Assembly (NCBI RefSeq): GCF_000716875.1
Contig: NZ_JNWQ01000091.1
Span: 1 to 27,635 of the forward strand
Source: Streptomyces novaecaesareae
GTDB taxonomy: Bacteria > Actinomycetota > Actinomycetes > Streptomycetales > Streptomycetaceae
DNA length: 27,635 bases
Direction of reading: 5' to 3'
Every line of letters starts with the position of its first letter. The first letter of the stretch is position 1. Below, piece by piece: positions 8,412 through 15,629 of the stretch. Under the pieces are notes generated by a model that made no database searches, was not told where the DNA came from, and saw only the letters and a program-made list of their open reading frames with translations. A program made the translations under genes and the position numbers.

Positions 8412-9146
8412 ATGAGCACCCACGACCCCTCAGGCCCCCAGCCGGAGGGGGGCGGCAAGCCCTCCTTCGACAAGCAGTCCCCGCAGCCGGGCGACGGAAC
8501 GCCGGAAGGCGAGCCGTCGGGCCCGACCCCGTCCAACGGCCCGGCGGAGCACCCGTCCGGCGGCCCCGGCGCGTACCAGGGCACCTACGGCGGGAGCCCG
8601 CACCCCGGGCCGACCCGCGGTCAGAACCCGTACGACCAGCCGCCGTACGGCCAACCGCCCCCCGGGAACGGCCCAGGACCCGGCGCGTACGGGAGCCCCG
8701 GCGCCGGACCCGTCCCCGGCATGCCGCCGATCGGCACCTGGCCCAAGCGGATCCTCGCCCGCCTGATCGACTACCTCCTCGTGCAGGCCGTCGGCGTGCT
8801 CGTGGTGGCCCCCTTCGCCAACCTCAACGAGCGCAACGGCTCGGCCGAAGCGTTCTGGATCGGCTGCACCATCTACCTCATCTACGAGGCCCTGATGCTC
8901 AGCCGGGACGGCCAGACCCTCGGCAAGAAGGCGATGAAGGTCCGCGTCGCCATGCTCATCGACGGGAGCACGCCCACCCAGTCCGCCGCCTGGACCCGCG
9001 CCGCGGTCTTCATCCTCCCGGCCGTGCTCTGCTGCGCCGCGATCTGGTGGATCATCGACGGGCTCTTCGGCGTCTTCGACAAGCCGTACCGGCAGTGCAT
9101 CCACGACAAGGCCGCGAAGACCGTGGTGGTCACCACGGAGGTCTGA
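8412..9146 (+). CDS. RDD-family membrane protein
   Basis: A 244-residue protein with a hydrophilic Pro/Gly/Tyr/Gln-rich N-terminal tail (about 1-108) and an RDD domain. WPKRILARLIDYLL (about 110-123) carries the Arg-Asp signature. Membrane segments lie near 119-137, 152-168 and 196-222, and the conserved GQTLGKKAMKVRV lies between the last two. The C-terminus HDKAAKTVVV is typical of the family. It follows the first RDD gene by 100 bp, probably as a tandem duplication with a diverged head. GGGGA sits directly against the ATG at 8412, too close for a normal ribosome binding site. Either initiation is unusual or the message starts near the ATG (a TACTCG hexamer precedes it). Confidence 0.85.
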   Translation: MSTHDPSGPQPEGGGKPSFDKQSPQPGDGTPEGEPSGPTPSNGPAEHPSGGPGAYQGTYGGSPHPGPTRGQNPYDQPPYGQPPPGNGPGPGAYGSPGAGPVPGMPPIGTWPKRILARLIDYLLVQAVGVLVVAPFANLNERNGSAEAFWIGCTIYLIYEALMLSRDGQTLGKKAMKVRVAMLIDGSTPTQSAAWTRAAVFILPAVLCCAAIWWIIDGLFGVFDKPYRQCIHDKAAKTVVVTTEV

Positions 9147-9188
9147 GTCCGAGCGGCGGCCCGGAACGCGGCTGCGCCCGGCGGCGGA

Positions 9189-9491
9189 TCAGCGCTGCCG
9201 GGCGTACGCGTGTCCGGTGGCGGTGGCGCTCTCGGCAGCCGGGGCGCTTGCGGCGGTGGGGGTGCTCGCGTCGGAAACGGGCTCCGCGGACGGCGGAGGC
9301 GCGACGACACGGCCCGGCTTCGAGGACGACAACGAGAGCACCGTCACCACGGTGCCGAGCGCCAGCGCGAACACCACCAGCACCGAGACCGCCAGGACGC
9401 CCGAGACGCCCGAGACGGCCAACAGCGCCACCGTGGCGGCGACGACGGTGAACGAGCCGAGGCAAGCCTGGGCAGCGGACGGACGCGGCAT
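9189..9491 (-). CDS. Small two-helix membrane protein
   Basis: A 100-residue protein of unknown function. Two hydrophobic helices (about 12-30 and 32-54) are followed by a Ser/Ala/Pro/Thr-rich hydrophilic tail of about 45 residues. The start at 9491 is preceded by AAGGA about ten bases upstream. The gene converges on the RDD gene (42 bp apart) and is divergent from endonuclease V. No motif suggests an enzyme. Confidence 0.6.
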   Translation of the reverse strand: MPRPSAAQACLGSFTVVAATVALLAVSGVSGVLAVSVLVVFALALGTVVTVLSLSSSKPGRVVAPPPSAEPVSDASTPTAASAPAAESATATGHAYARQR

Positions 9492-9695
9492 GACGGGGAT
9501 CCTTCGCACGTCGGGGGAAACGGGCGGGAGCGGTACCGGTTCCAGAAGTCCTACCCGGCAAGGGAGTTCGCTACCTCCCAGGTTAGCCCGCCGACCCGGG
9601 GGCACAGGGGGCGCACGGGCTCACCCCAGGGTCGTCCGCCCCGGTCGGTACGGTGAACCGCAACCTGCCGACCACACGCACCGGGGGAACCGACC

Positions 9696-10442
9696 GTGCC
9701 CATCCCCGCCGACTGGCCCACCACCGAGGCCGAGGCACTCGCCGAACAGCAGCGGCTGCGCCCGCTCGTCCAGGCCCACGACGACACCGACGACACCGGC
9801 GGCACCGGCGGCATCGACACCGCTGACGCCGCCGACGTCCCCGGCCGGCTCATCGCCGGCGTGGACGTCGCCTACGACGACGACCACGACCTCGTCGTCG
9901 CCGCAGCCGTCCTCCTCGACCGGGACACCCTGGACGTCGTCGAACAGGCCACCGCCGTCGGCCGGATCGCCTTCCCCTACATCCCCGGACTCCTCGCCTT
10001 CCGCGAACTCCCCGCCGTCCTCGACGCCCTGGCCGCCCTCACCCACACCCCCGACACCGTCGTCTGCGACGGCTACGGCCTCGCCCACCCCCGCCGCCTC
10101 GGCCTCGCCAGCCACCTCGGCGTCCTCACCGGACTGCGCACCCTCGGCGTCGCCAAGACCCCCTTCACCTTCGACCACCACGAGCCCGACACACCCCGCG
10201 GCTCCACCACCCCCCTCACCGACCCCGCCACCGGCGAAGAAGTCGGCCGCGCCGTCCGCACCCGGCCCGGCGTCAAACCCGTCTACGTCTCCGTCGGCCA
10301 CCGGATCGGCCTCGACACCGCCGTCCGCACCACCCTCCACCTCGCCCGGCGCTACCGCCTCCCCGAAACCACCCGGCACGCCGACTCCCTCTGCCGCCGC
10401 GCCCTCACCGAGGCCCTCAACAGCCGGACGACCGCGAACTGA
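9696..10442 (+). CDS. nfi: Endonuclease V (deoxyinosine repair)
   Basis: A 248-residue endonuclease V. The enzyme nicks DNA one base 3' of deoxyinosine, starting repair of deaminated adenine. Metal and base-reading residues align with the known family: D57 in AGVDVAYDD, Y95 and E104 in FPYIPGLLAFRE, D125 and H131 in CDGYGLAHPRRLG, and K154. An insert of about 20 residues rich in Asp, Thr and Gly (about 29-49) sits before the first strand and is probably a disordered loop. The GTG start at 9696 has GGGGGAA eight bases upstream. It is transcribed alone; a palindromic hairpin follows the stop codon. Confidence 0.92.
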   Translation: MPIPADWPTTEAEALAEQQRLRPLVQAHDDTDDTGGTGGIDTADAADVPGRLIAGVDVAYDDDHDLVVAAAVLLDRDTLDVVEQATAVGRIAFPYIPGLLAFRELPAVLDALAALTHTPDTVVCDGYGLAHPRRLGLASHLGVLTGLRTLGVAKTPFTFDHHEPDTPRGSTTPLTDPATGEEVGRAVRTRPGVKPVYVSVGHRIGLDTAVRTTLHLARRYRLPETTRHADSLCRRALTEALNSRTTAN

Positions 10443-10461
10443 CCAAGCCCCGGGCGGAATT

Positions 10462-10498
10462 CGGGCCCCGTGTGTTAGACATGAGCCACCGGGGCCCG
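10462..10498. promoter_or_regulatory. Inverted repeat around a -10-like box, upstream of type VII substrate genes
   Basis: CGGGCCCCG (10462-10470) and CGGGGCCCG (10490-10498) form a perfect 9-bp inverted repeat with a 19-base centre that contains TTAGACAT, a good -10-like sequence. The element lies 42 bp before the first type VII substrate gene and 20 bp after the endonuclease V stop. It could end the endonuclease message, or be an operator that encloses the promoter of the next operon. Confidence 0.45.
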
Positions 10499-10539
10499 GC
10501 CCCGACCACCAGGAACGGACGCACGGGGGAGGCGCCGCA

Positions 10540-10980
10540 ATGGGAACAGGGACCGGTACCACCGGAGGCAGCGGGCAGGGCTACCGCGTCGAAGTCGAAC
10601 AACTCCGCACCTTCGCCGGCCAAGTGCGGCTCATGCTCGCCGACTTCCAGAAACACGCCGACGGCACCAACACGCACGGGCGCAGCGGCCTCGGCAAGAA
10701 CGCCTTCGGCACCTTCGCCGAGGCCACCGAGATCCACGGCCGCTACAGCACCATGCGGGACGCGCTGCGCGACGTCCTCAACCAGCTCCAGGAAGCCGTC
10801 GACGAAGCCCAACAGAAGGCCGAGCTCACCGCCACCAACTACGAGGAACAGGACCAGCACACCGCCGGCAAACTCAAACTCGGCGGCGACGGCTGGTCCG
10901 TCGACAAGCCCTCCGCGACCAGCCAAGCCGCCTACGAGAAGAACCGCACCCCGTCCCACCGCGGCAACGCCACCCTCTAG
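10540..10980 (+). CDS. Type VII secretion substrate-like protein with YxxxD signal
   Basis: A 146-residue helical protein. Residues about 15-48 and 53-108 are predicted as two long amphipathic helices with a turn around GRSGLGKNAF, the shape of WXG100/EspC-type ESX substrates. There is no WXG at the turn. Directly after the second helix comes YEEQD (101-105), which fits the YxxxD/E export signal of type VII substrates. It starts at 10540 after GGGGGAGG. The next gene, 38 bp downstream, encodes a protein with a WEG motif but no clear YxxxD. The pair therefore looks like a PE/PPE-style heterodimer in which each partner supplies one half of the signal. The family call is inferred from shape and motif, not from strong identity. 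Confidence 0.7.
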   Translation: MGTGTGTTGGSGQGYRVEVEQLRTFAGQVRLMLADFQKHADGTNTHGRSGLGKNAFGTFAEATEIHGRYSTMRDALRDVLNQLQEAVDEAQQKAELTATNYEEQDQHTAGKLKLGGDGWSVDKPSATSQAAYEKNRTPSHRGNATL

Positions 10981-11018
10981 CCGCCACCCGCCAGGCCACG
11001 AACGGAGGCGAACCGCCC

Positions 11019-12437
11019 ATGGTCTACACCGACTTCACCAAGTACAGCCACGCCCAGCTCCGCACGATGGCGCAAGCCCTCGACCCCGGCGCGGTGATGG
11101 CCGCCGGCGACCCCTGGCGAAACGCCGCCGACACCCTCAAACAGATCCGCCTCGCCCTCACCAAAGCCAGCACCGAAGCCGCCACCACCTGGGAAGGCAC
11201 CACCAGCGACGCCTTCCACACCCGCATGCTCAACCTGGCCGCCAGCATCAACAACGCCGCCGCCTACGCCAACGACGCGGCCAACACCCTCCACAACGTC
11301 TCCGAGGCCATGGCCAAGGCCAAACGCGAGATGCCCGAGGAACCCGGCAACTGGGACAGCTTCAAGGACAACGTCTCCGACGGCGTCTCCTCCCTCTTCG
11401 GCGGCGGCGATGACGACCACATCCCCATCGCCAACCGCAAGAAGGCCGAAGCCGCCGCCATCATGCAGACCCTCGCCATGCACTACCGCGTCGCGACACC
11501 GGCACTGAAGGCTCCGCCGCCCTACGACCCGAAGAAGCCGCCAGCAAGGATCGAATCGCCTGATGACGGCTCGCCGAACGACCCGAGCGGAGCGGCGGCG
11601 ACGGCAGCCGCCATGATGTCGGGCACCTCGATCGGAGCGTCGGGGGTATCGGCGAGGGTGACGAGTGGCCCACCACCGCGAGGTGCGAAGCCCTCCCAGC
11701 CCCCGACGACAGCTCGCTCCGCGGCGAGAGCAGCGTCCGTTCCGACCGATTCGGGGATCAAGGGAGGCACAGCACAGGCCCCGCCGAAGCCGTCGGGTTC
11801 GCCGAGCCGGGGCTCCGTTGAGGGCATCTCCGGCAGGCCGATGGCCGTTCAGAACGGGAGCGTGCCCAGCCCTGCGCTCGCAGGGACTCAGACCTCCGGC
11901 CTGGACGCGGTTCAGACCGGGCGTCCTGTCAGCGGGCCGGTCGGGGGTGGTGGACACGACAGCGTCCGTCCCACGGGTCCGAACACGGCCACCTCGCCAG
12001 TCGGACCGGTCGTCGGCCAGGGCAAGGTCCCGCCTGGCGGCAGGGACATCCGCGGCGGCGAGATGCCAATGGAGAGCTCCGGCCCGCGTGGCGGTCGAGT
12101 CGGCGGAGGCGAGGCCCGGGGCGTGACCGGGGCTCGGCAGGCAGGCAGGCCTCCGGTAGCGGCTGGTGGCTTCGCCGGAGGGACGGCGAAGCCGGGGGCC
12201 GGAGCACAGGGCAAGCAGGCCTTCACGGAAGGCGGATCCGGGCTCGGAGCACGAAACCGGCTCGGGGGCGAGGCCGGTTCCGCGAGTACGAACGGGTTGA
12301 CTCCCGGTGTTCCGCTGAGCGGGGCGCAAGGGCGTCAGAAAGACCGGGAGAAGGCCGGGAACCGTCCGGACTACCTTGTCGAGGATGAGGAGACCTGGGC
12401 GTCGGACAAGCCAGCCAATCCGAACGTGGTGAAATGA
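11019..12437 (+). CDS. WXG100-like type VII substrate with long disordered tail
   Basis: A 472-residue protein. The first about 160 residues form a helical hairpin with WEG at 58-60 (ATTWEGTTSDAF), the WXG turn of ESX substrates, followed by a second helix (about 62-104). From about 170 to 445 the sequence is Gly/Pro/Ser/Arg-rich and without predicted order. It ends in a conserved-looking acidic patch, PDYLVEDEETWASDKP (about 449-464), that I recall from the ends of similar streptomycete proteins. The ribosome binding site is GGAGGCG before ATG 11019. Codon choice changes inside the gene: the head uses C-ending codons very heavily, while the tail is mixed and slightly lower in GC. This may mean weak constraint or a recombined tail. 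It forms an operon with the upstream substrate and the downstream mycosin. Confidence 0.75.
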   Translation: MVYTDFTKYSHAQLRTMAQALDPGAVMAAGDPWRNAADTLKQIRLALTKASTEAATTWEGTTSDAFHTRMLNLAASINNAAAYANDAANTLHNVSEAMAKAKREMPEEPGNWDSFKDNVSDGVSSLFGGGDDDHIPIANRKKAEAAAIMQTLAMHYRVATPALKAPPPYDPKKPPARIESPDDGSPNDPSGAAATAAAMMSGTSIGASGVSARVTSGPPPRGAKPSQPPTTARSAARAASVPTDSGIKGGTAQAPPKPSGSPSRGSVEGISGRPMAVQNGSVPSPALAGTQTSGLDAVQTGRPVSGPVGGGGHDSVRPTGPNTATSPVGPVVGQGKVPPGGRDIRGGEMPMESSGPRGGRVGGGEARGVTGARQAGRPPVAAGGFAGGTAKPGAGAQGKQAFTEGGSGLGARNRLGGEAGSASTNGLTPGVPLSGAQGRQKDREKAGNRPDYLVEDEETWASDKPANPNVVK

Positions 12438-12473
12438 AGCCGGTCCGTGGACGGACAGGTGATCTGATCGCAT

Positions 12474-12496
12474 CCCGCAGGTCGGTGGCCTGCGGG
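12474..12496 (+). terminator. Hairpin between the WXG-like gene and the mycosin gene
   Basis: CCCGCAGG (12474-12481) and CCTGCGGG (12489-12496) form a perfect 8-bp stem with a 7-base loop. There is no T run, so it may attenuate rather than stop transcription and set the ratio of substrates to protease. Confidence 0.5.
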
Positions 12497-12523
12497 CTGC
12501 CTCGCTGAGTGGGGTGACCAGGT

Positions 12524-13753
12524 TTGACGAGCCGCCGGGTGGCGCGTGGTGCGGCGGCTCTGGCCGCAGGGCTGCTGATGGTGGGCGTTGCCGTGCCGTC
12601 GGCATCGGCTGACCAGATCAGAGACCAGCAGTGGGCTCTGAAGGCCCTCGAAGCCGAGGCGAAGGTCTGGCCGGTCAGCCAGGGCGACGGGGTGATCGTC
12701 GCGGTGATCGACACCGGGGTGAACCAGGACCATCAGGACCTGACCGGGCAGGTACTCCCTGGCGCTGACTTCGCCGGTGGCAACACCGATGGCCGTGTGG
12801 ACAAGGACGGTCACGGCACCGGGATGGCGAGCCTGATCGCGGGGCATGGGCACGGCTCACAAGCCGGGGTGATGGGTCTGGCTCCGAAGGCCAAGATTCT
12901 TCCGGTGAGGGTGACGACAGACGCCGACAGCCCCAGCCCTTCGCAGAGCCCTGATTCTCAGCAGAGCGAACTCGCAGAGGCGATTCGCTTCGCGGCGGAC
13001 CATGGCGCGAAGGTCGTCAACATCTCGCTCTCCGGGGTCTCGCGCTTCGACTCGCAGCTGCGAAAGGCTGTCAAGTACGCGGTTTCAAAGGACGTCGTGC
13101 TGGTAGCCGGCGCCGGCAACAGCGGGTCGAGCCTGGGTGGCGTCGAGTACCCGGCTGCCTTCCCCGGGGTGGTTGCCGTGGGGGCAGTGGACTCCAAGGG
13201 CGCGGTGTGGGAGCGTTCCACGCCAGGTCCCGAGACGACGCTCGTTGCGCCCGGTGTGGGGATCAACCATGTGGCTGCCAAGTCTCCGACGGACTACGCG
13301 GCCGGGAGCGGCACCTCCGACTCCACCGCCTACGTCTCCGCCACCGCCGCGCTCATCCGCTCGAAGTACCCCGACCTGTCCGCCGGGCAGGTGATCAATC
13401 GGATGATCAAGTCGGCCACCCCGCCGGCCGACGGGACGGTGGTGCCCAACAACCACTACGGCTACGGGGTCCTCGCTCCCGCGAAGGCGCTGGAGGCGAA
13501 TCCGGCCGTGGACAGTGGGCCTCGGGAGAATCCGTTGGTGAAGCGGCCGGAGTCCAGGGGAACGCCGCCGAGTGACGACGAGAGTGATGCGACGGACCAG
13601 CCCTCCGCGGAGCCCGTGGTGCCGGAGGCCGGCGGTGGGGGGAGCGGTGACAGCACCGGGCTGGTGATCGCCGCGGTGGCGGTCGGCGCGTTCGTGTTGG
13701 GGCTGTCGGTGTTCGCGGTGGTGCGGGGGCGGCGGAGGGAGAAGGCGCGGTAG
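12524..13753 (+). CDS. mycP: Mycosin-type subtilisin protease (type VII secretion associated)
   Basis: A 409-residue S8 family serine protease. A signal peptide (about 1-29, ending SASA) precedes a short N-terminal strand. The catalytic triad is D63 (VAVIDTGVNQ), H97 (DGHGTGMASLIAG) and S265 (GSGTSDSTAYVSATAAL), with the oxyanion N199 (AGAGNS). After a Pro/Asp-rich spacer, one membrane helix (about 383-402) ends in RGRRREKAR, which anchors the enzyme outside the membrane. This is the mycosin (MycP) layout; mycosins stabilise the ESX membrane complex and cleave some substrates. The start is a TTG at 12524 with GGGGTG upstream; a GTG at 12539 is in frame but would trim the basic n-region. It is the last gene of the three-gene type VII group. 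No EccC, EccD or EccB gene is in the window. Confidence 0.88.
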   Translation: MTSRRVARGAAALAAGLLMVGVAVPSASADQIRDQQWALKALEAEAKVWPVSQGDGVIVAVIDTGVNQDHQDLTGQVLPGADFAGGNTDGRVDKDGHGTGMASLIAGHGHGSQAGVMGLAPKAKILPVRVTTDADSPSPSQSPDSQQSELAEAIRFAADHGAKVVNISLSGVSRFDSQLRKAVKYAVSKDVVLVAGAGNSGSSLGGVEYPAAFPGVVAVGAVDSKGAVWERSTPGPETTLVAPGVGINHVAAKSPTDYAAGSGTSDSTAYVSATAALIRSKYPDLSAGQVINRMIKSATPPADGTVVPNNHYGYGVLAPAKALEANPAVDSGPRENPLVKRPESRGTPPSDDESDATDQPSAEPVVPEAGGGGSGDSTGLVIAAVAVGAFVLGLSVFAVVRGRRREKAR

Positions 13754-13910
13754 GCCTCGGGGAAGTCGGGGTCGTCGTGGACGGCGGTGCCGGGGCGGTC
13801 TGCAGGGTGGTGGCGACGCCGATGTGGACGAGGCGTCGTGCGCCGGCCTGGTCGAGGCCGGTGGCCAGGGCGGTGGTGGCGGCGCGGGAGGGGTACGTGG
13901 CCGCGCACTG
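13735..13910 (-). pseudogene. Remnant of an NAD(P)-binding oxidoreductase
   Basis: On the minus strand, 13910 to about 13795 reads TYPSRAATTALATGLDQAGA then RRLVHIGVATTLQTAP. From about 13793 to 13735, one frame over, it reads GTAVHDDPDFPEAYRAFSL. Joined by restoring one base near 13790-13795, this matches the middle of atypical short-chain or NmrA-like NAD(P)-binding proteins (a strand ending in VG, then a DDPDFPEAYR-like loop). There is no start, no Rossmann GxxGxxG, and the end is lost within the mycosin 3' end. I read this as a frameshifted internal fragment. The family call is from memory of that loop. Confidence 0.45.
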
Positions 13911-14004
13911 AGCCGGGGGTGCGCCGGTGGGCTGGCAGCATTTCGGCGGTGGCTGGCGTCATTGCCGCTGGTGGGGTGGTCGCGGTGGCCGCCATGCTGG
14001 GCCC

Positions 14005-14610
14005 ATGAGCACTTCTGAGAACGCCGCGGGCGCTGTCGTCGGGAAGATCGGGGAGATCGGGGACACCGGGGAGGCCGGGGAGATCGTCCCCGACACCAAG
14101 GACTGGACCTGGGTGCTGGAACGCCGCTGCCCCGACTGCGGGTTGGACACCCCGGGGGTGGTGCGCGAGGACGTCGCGGGGATGATCCGGGCCAATGCGG
14201 AGGGCTGGCTGGCGGTGCTGGCCGGGGACGAGGACGGGCTGCGCCGCCGGCCGGCGCCGGGGGTCTGGTCGGACCTGGAGTACGCGTGCCATGTCCGGGA
14301 CGTCTTCCGGCTGTTCGACGTCCGGCTGGGCCTGATGCTCGACCGGGACGACCCGCTGTTCCCGAACTGGGACCAGGACGAGACGGCCGTCGCCGAACGC
14401 TACGGCGAGCAGCGGCCGCAGGTGGTGGCGGGGGAGTTGGCGGAGGCCGCAGAGACGCTGGCGGCCGCCTTCAAGGGGGTGACCGGCGAGCAGTGGCGGC
14501 GGACCGGGAACCGCAGTGACGGGGCGCGGTTTACGGTCGAGTCGTTCGCCCGGTACCTGATCCACGACCCGGTGCACCATCTGTTCGACGTGACGGGCGA
14601 GCGGGTCTGA
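14005..14610 (+). CDS. DinB-like putative metalloprotein
   Basis: A 201-residue protein with the four-helix DinB/YfiT-like fold by motif. H96 in EYACHVRDVFRLFD and H187/H191 in LIHDPVHHLFDV give the three histidines that bind a divalent metal in this superfamily. The N-terminus has a Gly/Ile/Glu-rich flexible start (about 1-30) and a CPDCG pair (C42, C45) that could hold zinc. In actinobacteria such proteins include mycothiol-dependent enzymes, but here the reaction is unknown. The ATG at 14005 has no clear ribosome binding site. CATGCT ends about seven bases upstream, so the message may be leaderless. Confidence 0.75.
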   Translation: MSTSENAAGAVVGKIGEIGDTGEAGEIVPDTKDWTWVLERRCPDCGLDTPGVVREDVAGMIRANAEGWLAVLAGDEDGLRRRPAPGVWSDLEYACHVRDVFRLFDVRLGLMLDRDDPLFPNWDQDETAVAERYGEQRPQVVAGELAEAAETLAAAFKGVTGEQWRRTGNRSDGARFTVESFARYLIHDPVHHLFDVTGERV

Positions 14611-14652
14611 GGCGGTCCGGGGGCGGCCGGGGGACGGGCCCGGGGCGCGGGG

Positions 14653-15093
14653 TCACCAGCCGGAGGCCTCGTGCAGCATGGTGCGGCGCAGCCGTCCGGC
14701 CACGCTGGCGGCGTCGGTGCCGATGACGTCGGCGATCTCGGGGGCGGCGAGGCCGACGACGTAGTGCAGGATCGCCAGGTCGTCGTCGGCCGGGTGGCGG
14801 TCCGGGGTCGCCGGTGCCCGGCGGGTGTGGTCGGCGACGATGCCGCGCAGGATCTCCCAGGCGTGCGCGGTCGGGTTGGCGCTTCCCATCAACTCGCGCC
14901 AGTGCACCGCGATTTCGGCGAAGGCCTGCTGGACGGCGGTGGCCGCGGCGCTGTGCTCGGTCAGCCACACCCGGGCGTAGCTGAGGTACCGGGGGCGGTG
15001 GAGTTCGCAGAACGCGGTGAACTCCAGCGGTACGTCCTGCGGCTCTCCGGGCCCCGGGGGTGGCTCGGCGGAAGTCGTGTGACGGTTGGTCAT
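14653..15093 (-). CDS. ECF-type RNA polymerase sigma factor
   Basis: A 146-residue sigma-70 family protein. Region 2 is at about 25-85, with FCELHRPRYLSYARVWL and AVQQAFAEIAVHWREL. A short linker leads to a region 4 helix-turn-helix, with LAILHYVVGLAAPEIADVIG and VAGRLRRTML. No anti-sigma gene lies next to it. I give the ATG at 15093, which has GAGAAG five bases upstream. A GTG at 15147 would add 18 residues; TACCGT just upstream of that GTG could drive a leaderless message, so the start is open. The protein is on the small side and its region 2 is diverged, so it may recognise unusual promoters. Confidence 0.75.
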   Translation of the reverse strand: MTNRHTTSAEPPPGPGEPQDVPLEFTAFCELHRPRYLSYARVWLTEHSAAATAVQQAFAEIAVHWRELMGSANPTAHAWEILRGIVADHTRRAPATPDRHPADDDLAILHYVVGLAAPEIADVIGTDAASVAGRLRRTMLHEASGW

Positions 15094-15147
15094 CTCGTCT
15101 TCTCGGAAAGGGAGATGGGTTTCTGGCGGTCGATCATCTGTGCTCAC

Positions 15148-15629
15148 TCTACGGTAGGCCCTCGGTGCGCTGGGTGACCAATCCGATGGAATGCCCGGAA
15201 CCTGCCGCCGCCCGGCCGGTTCCGGTGGCGACCGGGGGCGGCGGGGCGGCGGGGTGGCCGGGCAGGGGGCTGGCGGGGGGGCCGGAGCGGGGCGGTGTCG
15301 CGCAGTGGCGTGGGGGCGTAGGTGCGAGCGTGTCGCAGCTGGTCAAAGGGTGTAGGACGGCTGTGGCTGCAAGGCAGTTGATGTGCCACCGTAGGCCCTG
15401 TGGAGGCGGACGTCCACGCCCACGGCGCGAACCGGCGGCCGCACTACCGCCCGCACAACCGCGCTCACGATCATGGCGTCGATCACCACCGTCCTGGGCG
15501 TGGCGACGGGCGTCGGCGCGGCCACGGGTGGTCATGCGCCGGTCGGCCGCCGCCGTGCGCACCGTCCGGGCCCCGGCGGCCTGAACGCGCTGGCGGCGAC
15601 CGGGGCGGGGCGGGCGGAGCGAACGACCG
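15148..15629. other. About 480 bp without a confident gene
   Basis: This stretch lies between the sigma factor and a minus-strand unknown gene. A plus-strand frame from ATG 15473 (MASITTVLGVATGVGAA) and a His-rich one from GTG 15400 run on into antisense of the next gene; neither has a ribosome binding site. Around 15348-15400 there is a less GC-rich patch with TTGATG and TAGGCC only eight bases apart, which is not a normal promoter spacing. It may be a long leader, an RNA or decayed sequence. Confidence 0.3.

Noticed and set aside
9217..10980. A 587-codon frame ending in the YxxxD protein
   Set aside because: Only the last 146 codons have sensible composition and a ribosome binding site. 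The earlier part is the shadow of endonuclease V in another frame.
10977..12605. A 542-codon minus-strand frame over the WXG-like gene
   Set aside because: Low complexity, no start signal and antisense to a protein with a WXG motif and a good ribosome binding site.
13787..14018. Two short Arg/Trp/Gly-rich plus-strand frames
   Set aside because: They are antisense to the oxidoreductase remnant and have no ribosome binding site or conserved look.
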